Source of the DNA: Ursus arctos
Lineage: Eukaryota; Chordata; Mammalia; Carnivora; Ursidae
Reading direction: 5' to 3'
NCBI RefSeq assembly: GCF_023065955.2
Contig: NW_026623089.1
Coordinates: forward strand, 32,332,767-32,396,766
DNA length: 64,000 nucleotides
How positions within the stretch are numbered: the first letter of the stretch is position 1; every line of letters starts with the position of its first letter. Position numbers and translations under genes: made by a program. Below the pieces are notes generated by a model that was not told the DNA's origin, searched no databases, and was given only the letters and a program-made list of their open reading frames with translations. Shown piece after piece: positions 1-9,783 of this stretch.

Positions 1-29
1 TCTCTTCAATATTCTATTGAAGTCTAGCC

Positions 30-450
30 ATCATACAGAAAAATGCACAAATAATAAGTGTACAGTTCAGTGAATGATGACAAATTTAATGTGCTCATGA
101 AAAGAACACCCAGATCAAGAAATAGAACATAACCAGTTCTGCGAAAGTCCTCCTTGTGCCTCTTCCCCATCACTACACCACCTCCAAAGGTAACTACTCT
201 CCAGACTTCTAAAACTTATGCATTAGGTTTGTTTTTAAACTTCATATTATTGGAATTCTACGTTTGCCCTTGTTTTGTGTGCTATCTTTCATCCAATATC
301 ATATTTGTGAAATTCATCCTTGTAATTATATGTAGTTTTAGTTGATCTATTCTCTTTACTAAATGACATTTTATGAATATATCATGCATCACTATCAATG
401 TGGACTATTATGAAGGGCACTGCCATATTTAGAACTATAGTATCTCTTGC
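30..450 (-). mobile_element. Old L1 (L1M-type) 3' portion
   Basis: Reading on the minus strand, the stretch resembles the 3' untranslated/end region of old mammalian L1M elements (motifs such as GTACAGTTCAGTGAAT and 'tgtgaaattcatccttgtaat' in the plus orientation). It has no reading frame of note. The boundaries are approximate and the left edge may run out of the window. Confidence 0.5.
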
Positions 451-537
451 CAATTTAACATATTTCCATTAGAAAGACTATTGGAACTGAGTTATACTCT
501 GTATATATGGAACTTTAAAACTCAAATTCATAGTAAT

Positions 538-705
538 TCACAAATATTTATCAACTGTGTTCTATGTGCCAGGTACCAGGCTAGACACCAACACTGGGAC
601 CTTTGAGGATTTTACAGTCTAGTGAGAAGGGATAGACATATAAGTAGATAATCATAATACATAGTAGTATTATGTTAGCAAGAACCATAATTATGACTTT
701 GTTAA
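538..705 (-). mobile_element. L2 3'-end fragment
   Basis: The plus strand reads as the reverse complement of the L2 3' end: 'aatatttatcaactgtgtt', then 'gtgccaggtacc', then a 'ttttacagtctagtgagaa' block. Divergence is high, as expected for this ancient family. Confidence 0.6.
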
Positions 706-1239
706 AATAACTTCAAATGATATATTTTTTTAAACATTCATTTTTCATAAAAGGCATCTGCCTGTATTAAGGGACCAATCTTCTGGAATTCCCAGCGGTT
801 CCTTTGCAGATAATTCAGACAGATTTAGAAAGATTAAAGAGAGTCATTCTTTTCAAAGGGTATCTGTTCAGTCAGTTGAGAAATCCTATTATGCTTCAAA
901 GAAATGCCAATGTTATTCCCACAGGCTTTCCTTCCACCGTGTTCCCTTAAATGACCTTGGACCTTTTCTTTTCTCACTTATGTCCTCTCTCAACCAGCTC
1001 ATCCATTCCCTGGGCTTTAACTACTGCTTGTATCTGTCCATGAGCACCCCCTCCCCCATCTTTAACTCTACTCCAGTTTCTCTCTGAACCCATATTTAAC
1101 TATCCTGTTTTTAACTGCCTTTCAGGTACCTCCACTGGCACATCAGTTCAACAGGTCCCTGAGAACTGACTCCTGTCTTCACAGTCCTCTCTTTCCTCTC
1201 ACTCCTATTCCAGTGGAACCACTAACATTCACCCAGGCA
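706..1239. other. No gene seen; diverged sequence
   Basis: No recognisable gene, RNA or repeat boundary. The part from about 960 on is pyrimidine-rich and may be the start of the L2 relic that follows. Confidence 0.4.
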
Positions 1240-2129
1240 GGAAGCCATTTTAATCTCTTTCTCCCCCTTCGTCCTCCACTTCCAGTCAATCAATAAGGTT
1301 TGTTAATTCTATCGTGTAGAATTAACTTGTAACTATATCTTGAATCTATCCACCCTTTTTATTTCCATGGCCACTATTATGACTTAAGCTCTTGTTGTTT
1401 CTTTCTGGGTTGTTGCCATCGCCTCCTTCTAGATCTTTTGGACTTCAATCTTGTTCTTCATATTCCTTTATTTTCTAAACTATAATTTATTTTCCAAATC
1501 TTATCATATTATTTCCTAGCTTAAAAATCTTCAGTGTTACTCCATTACTCATAGGAGAGCTTCCCAAAACATGTGCCCCCAATTGTGTGTTACACAATTG
1601 GATAAAGAATGCCAAGGGTGATGACCAAGGTTGGGCCAGGTGTGTTGTCAGTCACAAGAAGCCTCAACTTTTTACCTCCTTGTGCCATATGTGTTTTCAT
1701 TTTCCACGTATGGCATGAATGGAAAAATTAGAAAGGGCTTGCTACAAGATTGGGTCTAAACTCCAGATACTTGTTGACTTCTCTAGTCCCCTTTCCAGCA
1801 CTTATCACCTTACACCTTATTATCTAATGATTGTCATTTCGTGCCACATGCCACGCTGTGTCGTCCGTGTATCATTGCACAGAGCACAAGCTCTTCCATC
1901 AAACTTCAGTGAATCTCTCCCTTTCACTAGCTGGCAAACTTTTATACATCTTTTAAAATGTAATTCAATATTTGCTGTCTTGGGTAGCCTTCTCTGAGTT
2001 TCCAGGATGGAATTGGCCATTCTAGCATTTGTGCCTCCACTATAGCTCCTAATCTACCTCCATTACGGCATCATCACACAGAAGAGCATCTTTTGGTTAA
2101 CATGTTTATCTCCCTTGCTAGTCTGCAAG

Positions 2130-2130
<1 letters not shown>
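1240..2130 (+). mobile_element. Old L2 internal/3' relic
   Basis: The order of segments follows an L2 element in sense orientation: a CT-rich stretch with 'ccatggccactattatgac', a 'cagcacttatcacctta' block near 1,798, and 'ctagtctgcaagctg' near 2,118, where L2 normally has 'tagactgtaagctcc'. All frames are broken. The call rests on segment order rather than close identity. Confidence 0.5.

Positions 2131-2131
<1 letters not shown>

Positions 2132-2162
<31 letters not shown>
2132..2162. repeat. (CA)n microsatellite
   Basis: About 14 uninterrupted CA units lie at the end of the L2 relic and just before the L1 relic. Confidence 0.95.
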
Positions 2163-2164
<2 letters not shown>

Positions 2165-2607
2165 TTCATTTTTTAAAATTATAACATAACACACATTATA
2201 TAAAATGTACTATTTTAACCAATGTGTATAATTCAGTGGCATTAAGTATATATTCGCAGTGTTTTGAAACCAACACTACTATCTAGTTCCATAACATTTT
2301 TATCATCCCAAATGGAAATCCCACACCCATTAAGCACATTCCCTGCCCCGACCCCTCATCCCCAACCCCTAGCAATTGCTAATCTGCTTTCTTTATTTGC
2401 TTATTCTGTATATTTCATATAAATGGAATCATACAATTTGTAGCCTTTTGCATATGGTTTCTTTCAGTTAGGATCATGTTTTCAAGCTTCACTCATGTTG
2501 TAACCTATATCAGTACTTCATTTCTATTTATGGCTGTATAATATCCCATGATGAGTGTATGCCTCATTTCGTTTATTTGTCAGTTGGTGGACATTTGGGT
2601 TGTTTCT

Positions 2608-2620
2608 ACCTTTGACAATT
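2608..2620. repeat. Target-site duplication of RAB28 retrocopy, left copy
   Basis: ACCTTTGACAATT occurs here and again at 3,400-3,412, exactly flanking the RAB28-derived insert. The T-run that follows (2,619-2,627) is the poly(A) tail of the minus-strand insert. This is the signature of L1-mediated retroposition. Confidence 0.95.
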
Positions 2621-3399
2621 TTTTTTTAACACAGATTTCAAGATCTTTTATTACACGACCATATGAAATCATGCCAGTGACAGATTATGCAGTAAATAAT
2701 ATCCAGGAAAATGTTCATCTTATAATCTTTTCATTTTACAAATGTAACATTCTGTGTGACTTAATACGTTATTCTATGATCTCGTTTTTTATTGCCCACC
2801 AAGGCGACCAGTGGCCGAGTTTCTAACTCCTTGCTCACGTTCTTCACCACAGAATACCAGTCTTCTAAATTCTCAAAGCTTTGATAATTTGTAGTATCAT
2901 ATACCAAGAGGATTCCCTGTGCTCCATAGATATATTTATCCAACATCTTGCCTCCTATTGTCTGTCCTCCTATATCCCAAACTTGAAGAGTAACATTCAA
3001 GTTCCCTGGCAATGTTATCCTTCTCAAAAAGAAATCCAGTCCTATAGTTTGTTTGTACTGTTTCCCAAAAAATTCTTGAGCGAAACACGTAGCTAAGGAG
3101 GTTTTCCCGGAGGTGCCATCCCCCAGCATGACGATTTTCAGTTGCCGGTCCTGGCTCTCCTCCTCAGAGTCCGACTTGGTGTCCCGGGAACCAGGCCCGC
3201 TCCCCCACCCCCAACCCGAGGTAGAGGGAGGAAAGGTAGGAGGAGGTCTCCAGGGGTGGGGGAGAGGAGGAAGGGCAGCAGTGAGGGCAGGACCCCCACC
3301 CCGGTGTCTCAGCGGTGGCTGGACGTATCTAGGGTGAATCACTCGCCCGGCGCCATCTTGCCCACCTCCCCTCCCCCGCGTGCCACCCCGCCCCCCACC
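2621..3399 (-). pseudogene. RAB28: RAB28 processed pseudogene (retrocopy, altered 3' end)
   Basis: Minus-strand retrocopy of mRNA for RAB28, a Rab-like small GTPase linked to ciliary and photoreceptor function. From 3,174 down to about 2,790 about 128 RAB28 codons read without frameshift or stop and look roughly 90% identical to human RAB28 as remembered. Visible motifs are the P-loop GDGTSGKTS and the RAB28-type switch II WDIGGQ. The normal start ATG is AAG (3,175-3,177). An in-frame ATG at 3,340-3,342 in the GC-rich 5' UTR keeps a 193-codon frame open. Homology stops abruptly after VGNK, so the NKxD guanine-binding motif and the C-terminal half are missing. The tail has AATAAA followed by poly(A). 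No introns and a 13-bp target duplication prove a retrocopy. A functional GTPase is unlikely. Confidence 0.93.
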
Positions 3400-3412
3400 A
3401 CCTTTGACAATT
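3400..3412. repeat. Target-site duplication of RAB28 retrocopy, right copy
   Basis: Second perfect copy of ACCTTTGACAATT. The host L1 continues immediately with 'gtgaatatagctgctatga'. Confidence 0.95.
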
Positions 3413-3459
3413 GTGAATATAGCTGCTATGAACGTTCGTGTACAAATTTTATTTAAACA

Positions 3460-3650
3460 GGGTGCCTGGGTGACTCAGTCAGTTAAATGTCGGACTTCGG
3501 CTCAGGTCGTGATCTCAGGGTTGTGGGATCGAGTCCCATGTCTGGCTCCATGCTCAGTAGGGAGTCTGCTTGTCCTTCTCCCTGGCCCTCTGCCCCTCCC
3601 CTTGCTCATTCTCTCTCTCTCAAATGGATAAATAACATCTTAAAAAAAAT
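3460..3650 (+). mobile_element. SINEC (tRNA-Lys SINE)
   Basis: The head GGGTGCCTGGGTGACTCAG is followed by a B-box-like 'gggatcgagtcccatgtc', a CT-rich body and an A-rich tail. It lies inside the old L1. The tRNA-derived head gives an internal pol III promoter in intact copies. Confidence 0.95.
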
Positions 3651-3860
3651 ACCTGTTTTCAATTCTTTTGAGTATATATCTAGGAGCGGAATTGCTGGGT
3701 CATATGGTAATTCTATGTTCAATTTCTTGGGAAAGCACCAAACTGTTTTCCACAACAGCTACACCATTTTTTTGTTTCTTCCAGCAATATACGAGGGTTC
3801 CGATTTCTCCACATTTTTGTCAAAACTTGTAAATTTCCATTATTATTGCCTTACATGCTC

Positions 3861-4172
3861 TTAATACATTCACATCACTCTGCTCATATTCTACTGGACA
3901 AAGCAGGTCATGTGATCATGCATAGCTTCAAGGTCGGTGAGAAGCACAGTCCTACCATGTGCCAGAAACAGGGGTGCCGGGGTATTTGTGAGCAGTCCTA
4001 ATGATTATCACACAGTTAATATCAAGAGAGAGGAGAGATTAGATCAAAATAAACCTATCATCTCTCTGAGAGTTCGTATGCACAAATTAGGCCATTATCT
4101 CTTACTTAAATATTAGAAAGTTTCCAGGAGGACAATGATCAGAGATGCACTGTATAGATGTGAGCTAGAAGC
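3861..4172. other. No gene seen
   Basis: Unassigned sequence between the L1 relic and the G homopolymer. No open frame resembles a known protein. Confidence 0.5.
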
Positions 4173-4197
4173 GGGGGGGGGGGGGGGGGGGGGGGGG
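4173..4197. repeat. G25 homopolymer
   Basis: Twenty-five consecutive G residues. The true length is uncertain because such runs are error-prone in sequencing and assembly. Confidence 0.9.
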
Positions 4198-4950
4198 ATA
4201 AAGATCAGAAGGAAAGAAGAACAGAAATAAAAAACTTCCAAAGTAGAATACCTTACTTTGTTAATGAATTCTAAATGCAATTTTGGAAAACATACAAAAG
4301 CATGTCACTCTGAAAAAAAAAGTGTTGCCCTCTTCTTTTTAGTAGGAAATATAGTGTAGCCAAAAACCACTCAAATCCTGGTAATTAAACCTTCAGCCTG
4401 AAGTTGGTTCACCTCTCAATGGCTTCTCAGGAGTAAATGCTGCAGTACGTTTTGTGAAATAGAATAACCAAATAATTGTTTTCTGATGAAGCTACAAACC
4501 AATCTGAAAATTGTGGAAATAGAAATCTGCATGGATAGATTTCCTGAAAAGGAGTGCTGCATGTCAACAAGCTTCTCCTGTTACCCAGCAACCGCTCCTC
4601 TGGAGTTCCCTTTAATGGGGTAATTTCAGCTGGCAGCTGGCGCAACCTTGAAATGGTCCTGTTTGTTTTCCTGCTCCCCTGATATGTAGAGGTCACTGCT
4701 GATAATAATGTGGCTGCCGGTCATTACTATCTGGAGTGTGATAACATGGCAGAATTGCCTCAAAATGCTCTTTCTATATCTTGACATTAACTCTGCATAT
4801 ACAGTTGAGTACCACTAGACTCTCATTTCAAGGCCTAAGGATAGTTACATTTTAGAGATAAAAATGACCAGTATGGGTTTCAGTGGAGGGATTAAACATT
4901 GTTGTGCTTTGTCCAGTTTGTAACTGTTCCATCAATAAATAATTATTATT
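4198..4950. other. Unique sequence, no gene seen
   Basis: An 89-codon minus-strand frame (4,427-4,696) looks like chance; it shows no recognisable domain or splice context. Confidence 0.5.
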
Positions 4951-4956
4951 CAAACT

Positions 4957-5155
4957 GCCTGGGTTTGAATTTCAGCTCCATCATTACTAGTTGTATGTTC
5001 TCAGCATGCTTATTAATCTTTCTGTGATGGGCCTGAATCATCTATAAAATGGAGCTAATCATAGTGTTCACCATATAAACTTGTGAGGATTAAATGATCT
5101 CATACATGCAAAGTACTTAGAACCATGTCTGACACACAGTAGATGAATGTAATCG
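4957..5155 (+). mobile_element. MIR element
   Basis: Sense-strand MIR order: 'cctgggtttgaatttcagctc', 'tctataaaatggagctaatc', 'tgtgaggattaaatgatct', then 'aaagtacttagaaccatg'. Divergence fits this ancient tRNA-derived SINE. Confidence 0.85.
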
Positions 5156-6530
5156 ATGGCTTTGACCGTTTGGGGATTGTGTTTCCTCTTGTCAAATCAC
5201 TCCTCTTCCACCCCTCCCTGACTGGGTTAGGCACCCCCTGCCATGTGTCTTTCTGGCATGCTGTACTTCCTCATGGCTAAACAACACCTAAATGGAATTA
5301 TAATTGTGTGTTTAATTCCAGGTAGAAGCTAGAAGCTCTGGATGGGTAGGTGTTTGGTCTGCGTTGTTCCCCATCGCATCCCTATGTGTTAGACGACTTA
5401 CTCATCTGATGTGCCCCCGGCAAGTTAGTGTGAAGTTGCAGAAGCAGCCAACTGAATCTGGTGGGGAACAAGGAGAGGGCAGCCATTGGCTGAGATTTAC
5501 CAGGACTTTGCAGGGACTCTGAGAGGAAAACTGCTGAGTCATAGGCATGCATTTCAAACAGGGAATAATTTTATTTTGAGGTTTTGCATCATTGCTGTTT
5601 GGGCATGTAGCAGGAACTGACTGTCCCACCAGAAAACAAAGGCACATAAATAATCACTATTTTATCTTTGAACTCTTTCTTGCAAGTAATGGGATTTACT
5701 TGAACTAGCTTCACAAAAGATAGGTGGAGGTGGAGAGGGGAAGGTATGTAAGGATATACGGGGTGTGTCTCAGAAGCCAAAGGTGGGAATGTGGCTGGGT
5801 CTCCTGCAGGACTGCACTCAGAACGAAGGCACCCTCTCTGACTCCTCTCTCTCTCTTTGTGGAGTAGATGGTTCCGTGGTGCCAGGTCTCCCTGCCCATC
5901 TCTTTTTCTCTTCTCTTTCTTCACATCTCTGTTCAGTGGAAGAAAAATCAGCTCTTGGGGTTTATGTGTGCCTCAGTTCCAGCTGCACCCTGAGAGTAAC
6001 TAGCTGTTGCTTAGCCACCAAACTTCATTTCCGGGGGAGAATCTGATTGGTTCAGATGGAGCCAGATGTCTCCCTCGATCTGATTTATAATCGCCCAGGA
6101 TCATCTATCACAAACAAGGTTGCCAGGAGTCCACTTTCATGGAAGAGCAATTCACTGTGGTCATTGAGAAATGGCAGATACTCCAACAGATTTCTGCTAA
6201 AACAATTCAAATTGATGCCCAATGTTATGCAAAGTTGGGTAAGGGAACTAACATCATGGAGTGAAGAACACGTTCCAGCTAACCAGAAACCAGTGGGTTT
6301 TGGTAACTTTTGAGACTTGTCCCTTTAATGGCATAAAAAATATACAAACAAAAATTATTTTAGATGCGACTTTACTCAAAGTGAACTACTTCATAGTTTT
6401 CTGAAAATAAGAGGGCACACTGCTCCTCCCGTTGCCTAGAACTCTCTTTCTCTTTTTTGTTGGATTAATCCCTAACCTCTACCCATCTTTCTTATCTCCA
6501 CTTGACACATTCCCTAGGTGGAGAGTATGG
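5156..6530. other. Unassigned sequence, possible old LTR or DNA relic
   Basis: No gene is recognised. From about 5,640 to 6,250 the composition ('aatctgattggttcagatgg', CT-rich middle) is reminiscent of old LTR or MER relics, but I cannot name a family. Open frames on both strands (111 codons at most) have no recognisable domain. Confidence 0.35.
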
Positions 6531-6875
6531 TTTTTTCCCCCCAAGGAATTTATCTGAGCAGACCTGGGGATGGAAAGGGCCCTGCATCTAAAAGGTGTTG
6601 GAAAAAATATATTAAATAAATAAATAAATAAATAACGATGTTGGACCTCTTGGTGGTGAAGCATGGCTTTTACTGTCTACACTGGGCCTGGTGAGGCAGT
6701 AGGACCTTGATTTTGGATTTATGGAACTGCTTGACCACTGCTCAGTGACTTTTCTGGCAGCAATCTTCTCTGCCTTCATGAAGTGAATCAAATGGTCCTT
6801 GGCATGGTACTGGGAGCCCAGGTCATGGTATTCCCCAGTCAGGTAGTCAGGTCCCAGTACTCCCCGTACATCTGC
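6531..6875 (-). pseudogene. RPL18A: RPL18A processed pseudogene fragment (3' part)
   Basis: Minus-strand fragment of a retrocopy of the 60S ribosomal protein eL20 (RPL18A). It starts near the internal Met of the NMYREYRDLTT region (6,869-6,871) and includes conserved stretches such as VKQFHKSKIK and a C-terminus close to KPCFTTKRSN, followed by a 3' UTR with GATAAATTCC and a short A6 tail (6,531-6,536). Frame changes are needed between the YHDLGSQYHAK block and the VKQFHKSKIK block, and the first two-thirds of the gene is missing. A 35-nt A/T-rich insert (6,602-6,636) with TGTTGG on both sides splits the last codons. Divergence is strong, so this is an older copy than RAB28. The assignment is from memory of the human protein. 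Confidence 0.82.
6602..6637. repeat. (TAAA)n-rich insert inside the RPL18A pseudogene
   Basis: An A6 run, then 'tatatt' and about five AAAT units, interrupt the homology to RPL18A exactly. TGTTGG is present on both sides (6,596-6,601 and 6,639-6,644). It resembles a SINE tail without a SINE body. Confidence 0.85.
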
Positions 6876-7639
6876 AAACTATTTTACCAAAATCCAGGCA
6901 GATAATATATTTGCACAAATTCAGGTATGAAAAATATGAGCACTTAGTTCTCTATAAATGAGCTTGATTTCTGATCTGAGCTCCCACTCTGATTTGAGTA
7001 GTAGCACTTAAATCTTAGTCAATGTTACATCAAAGTTCTGGTATCTTATGTTAAAGTACCAGAGCGGGTGGTAGAGAGGGGCAGGTGGAATGTCTGGCCT
7101 CTGCTAGGAAGTCTTCATTCTTCCCTGGTCTTTAGCAAATCCACACAGGTCCCACCTGAGTCATCCCTCCTTAGGGCTGGGTCCCTCTCCTAGGTCTGTG
7201 GCTCTCTGAGCTCGCTGTGCACCTTCTCCAAGAGCATGGGGTTCCTGGTGTTGCTCATCATACTAGGCCCAATGGAACCCCATTGGGTGGTTGCTACCCC
7301 TCACTATGCCTGGGATGTATTAAGAGGAATCATTTACTGTACACATACTTAGCTGGGTATAGGGGTCTGCTGTGAAGATTTCTCAGGCCCATTTGCCCAG
7401 GCCACACAGCCATTTCTAGTCTGAAGTCTTACCTCCCCTCCCCCAGTCCCCACTGAGATCAGAACCCCAAACCTATTGAGAGTTTCTGCTGTTTTGCCCA
7501 TCCCGGGCACTGGTAGAGAAGCAGTTTCAGTTCCCTCTGCTTTTAGAACTCCAAAACCAATCTGAAATTTCTGTTCTTCTCCTCTTCCATGCCCAGAGAA
7601 GAATCAGGATGAAATATTCCTCTCTTAGAACCAAGCGGA
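6876..7639. other. Unique sequence, no gene seen
   Basis: Moderately GC-rich unassigned sequence. No frame longer than chance and no clear repeat boundaries. Confidence 0.45.
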
Positions 7640-7866
7640 GGGGTGCCTGGGTGGCTCGGTTGATTGAGCATCTACCTTTGGCTCAGGTCATGGTCCCAGG
7701 GTCCTGGGATGGAGCCCTGCATCCGGCTCCTTGCTCAGTGGGGAGTCTGCCTCTCCCTCTGCCCCTCCCCGTCTCCCTCCCCTACTCTCTCCCTCTCCCC
7801 CTCCACTCATGTTCTCTCTCTCTCAAATAAATAAATAAAATCTCAAAAAAAAAAAAAAAAAAAAAA
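7640..7866 (+). mobile_element. SINEC with target-site duplication
   Basis: Head GGGGTGCCTGGGTGGCTCGG, CT-rich body and a tail of AAATAAATAAAATCTC plus poly(A). It is flanked by AGAACCAAGCGGA (7,627-7,639) and AGAACCAAGTGGA (7,867-7,879), one mismatch. Confidence 0.97.
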
Positions 7867-7879
7867 AGAACCAAGTGGA

Positions 7880-8249
7880 ACCAATCTCCTCACTAGCCAA
7901 GGTCAAAGACTTTTCATCTAGTCCAGGGATGGTAGGTAGAGGAGGAGGTAGGATGGAAGAAGGGAGGAAAAAGGAATAAACAAAAAATAAATGCAGAAAT
8001 GAACAAAATTCAGTTTTAAATGGCTTTCTATGCCTTTATTCATACAAAAATCTAGAAAGGTCCATCGGATGAGTCTTTTACCCACTTGGGAAAGCAGTGG
8101 TCACTGTGCATCAGCAGGAATTCACTAGCTAAGTTAATCCTATTCACTTTTTGATGATTTACAAAGCTGGGAGATCAAGGCAATGCTGGAGACAGTGTTA
8201 CTGGGTTTCAGCAAGGCATGTGGGAAAGCAGTGGTCACTGGGAGTCAGC
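7880..8249. other. No gene seen
   Basis: Unassigned. It contains an imperfect internal duplication: 'gggaaagcagtggtcactg' occurs near 8,089 and 8,222, each followed by a '..gtcagca/gcatcagca' variant and 'ggaattc/gaaccc', about 133 bp apart. Confidence 0.5.
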
Positions 8250-8430
8250 AAGAACCCTTAGTATTATTAGGTACTTTTACATGTGTTATTTCATTTAATC
8301 CTAAAAATAACCCAACGAGTGAAAGAAAATTAAATATACACTGAATGTCAGTTACAACCTTTGTATAGCTAAAGAAATTGAATTGTGGGTAGATATTACA
8401 GTTCCTCTAAGGTTATATGGCTGGTGTGTT
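8250..8430 (-). mobile_element. MIR element
   Basis: Antisense MIR order on the plus strand: 'tgtgttatttcatttaatcct', 'aaataacccaacgagtg', then 'cctctaaggttatatggctgg'. Confidence 0.65.
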
Positions 8431-8469
8431 AGCTGAAGACCTTTCAACTGCAAATGAAATAGCTGAATC

Positions 8470-8688
8470 TTACTCAGTGTTTTAACTATCTATTCCTTGG
8501 AATACACGACTCCATGACTTAGTAGCTGAAAACAACAACCATCTTATGTATTTGCAATGTGGAGAGGGCTTGGGGGGTGGGGGAAGCTTATCAAATGAAA
8601 CTGGGGCATCCACTTCCAAGAGGGCTCACTCAGCTGACAGGTTTGTGCTGCCTTTCAGCTGGGAGCCTCAGTTCTTGCTGTTAGCTGG
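8470..8688. mobile_element. Old interspersed repeat, left part
   Basis: 'actatctattccttggaata' followed by 'acttagtagctgaaaacaac' matches the start of a common old mammalian repeat whose consensus has 'ctattgctgtgtaacaaattacc'. A second copy starts near 61,355. I do not name the family. It is interrupted by the LTR at 8,689 and appears to resume after 9,202. Confidence 0.5.
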
Positions 8689-9202
8689 TGTGATGGTTCA
8701 TTTTATGTGTCAGCACTACTAGGCTAAGAGATGTCCAGATAACTTATAAAGTATTATTTCTGGGTGTGTCTGTGATGGTGTTTCTGGAAGAGATTAGCAT
8801 TTTAATTGGTAGGCCAAGTAAAGAAGATCACCCTCACCAATGTGGTTTGGCATCACCCATCCACCCAGGTCCTGAATGGAACAAAACAGCATAGGAAGGG
8901 CAACTTTGTTCTCTCTCCTTGAGCTGGGATACTCGTCTTCTCTTGCCCTTGGATATCAGCACTGCCGGTTGGATCTTCAGACTTAGACTGGGACTTATGT
9001 ATTGCTTCCCTTGGTTCTCAAGCCTCTGGGTTTAGACTGCAACTACACCCCCAGCTTTCCTGCATCTCCAGTTTACAGACGGCAGTCATGGGATTTCTCA
9101 GCCCAGATTATGAGCCAATCCCTCATAGAATATCTCTTTCTATATATCTCTACATATCCATATCCTATTAGTTCTGTTTCTCTGGAGAACCCTGACTATA
9201 CA
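8689..9202 (+). mobile_element. ERVL-type solo LTR
   Basis: It begins TGTGATGGTTCATTTTATGT and ends with 'ctggagaaccctgactatac' plus A, so it has TG...CA ends. Internal segments ('tttctgggtgtgtctgtgatg', 'agagattagcatttt', 'ggcatcacccatccaccca') are in the order I recall for a mammal-wide LTR. It is nested in another old repeat. No internal viral genes are attached. Confidence 0.7.
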
Positions 9203-9480
9203 ATGAGGCTTCTCAGTTCTCTTCCATATGGTTAGTTGGGCTTCCTCACAGCACAACAGTCTCAGGGTAGCTGGACTTTTAGAGTGGCTGATTTCCAAAA
9301 GTGCAGTGGCCCAAATCCTGAGGTTTAGGCCCAGCACTTGCACAATGTCATTTTCATCATAGTCTATTGGCTAAAGTGAGGCAGAGGACCACCCAGATTC
9401 AAGGAGAGAGACTGCAGAAGGTATGAATACTGGGAAACATGGTTCATGGCAGGTTGTTAATGTAATATGCTAGCCATATT
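9203..9480. mobile_element. Old interspersed repeat, right part
   Basis: It resumes with 'atgaggcttctcagttctct' and ends near 'tctattggctaaagtgaggc', consistent with the right half of the repeat split by the LTR. Family not named. Confidence 0.4.
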
Positions 9481-9540
9481 GGGCTAGGGATTTTATTGGC
9501 TCACATTACTGGCAGGTTTAAGAAGTATAGCTGGCTTAGG

Positions 9541-9770
9541 GGGCGCCTGGGTGGCTCAGTCAGGTAAGTATCTAACTTTTAATTTCGGCCCAGGTCATGA
9601 TTTCAGGGTTGTGAGATAGAGCCCCAAGGCAGGCTCACATGGTGGGCGTGGAGACTGCTTACGATTCTTCTCCCTCTCCTTCCACCCCTCCCCTCCTTCC
9701 CCCCTCTCTCAAAAAAAGAAAAGAAAAGAAAAGAAAAGAAAAAAAAAAGAAAAGAAAAGAAAAAAATATA
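9541..9770 (+). mobile_element. SINEC with (AAAAG)n tail
   Basis: Head GGGCGCCTGGGTGGCTCAGT, CT-rich body, and a tail expanded into AAAAG repeats. It is flanked by GCTGGCTTAGG at 9,530-9,540 and 9,773-9,783. Confidence 0.96.
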
Positions 9771-9783
9771 CAGCTGGCTTAGG

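Larger units (their letters stand above)
2165..3860 (-). mobile_element. Old L1 3' half, interrupted by two insertions
   Basis: Reverse-strand L1 ORF2 end and 3' UTR. The plus strand carries typical antisense L1 phrases ('catttgggttgtttctacc', 'aatatagctgctatgaacg', 'gctgggtcatatggtaatt'). It is split first by the RAB28 retrocopy (2,621-3,399) and again by a SINEC (3,460-3,650). Joining 2,620 to 3,413 and 3,459 to 3,651 restores colinearity, so both insertions are younger than this L1. Confidence 0.8.

Noticed and set aside
3113..3456. Plus-strand frames of 74-104 codons opposite the RAB28 retrocopy
   Set aside because: They are antisense shadows of the GC-rich RAB28 5' UTR and coding sequence.
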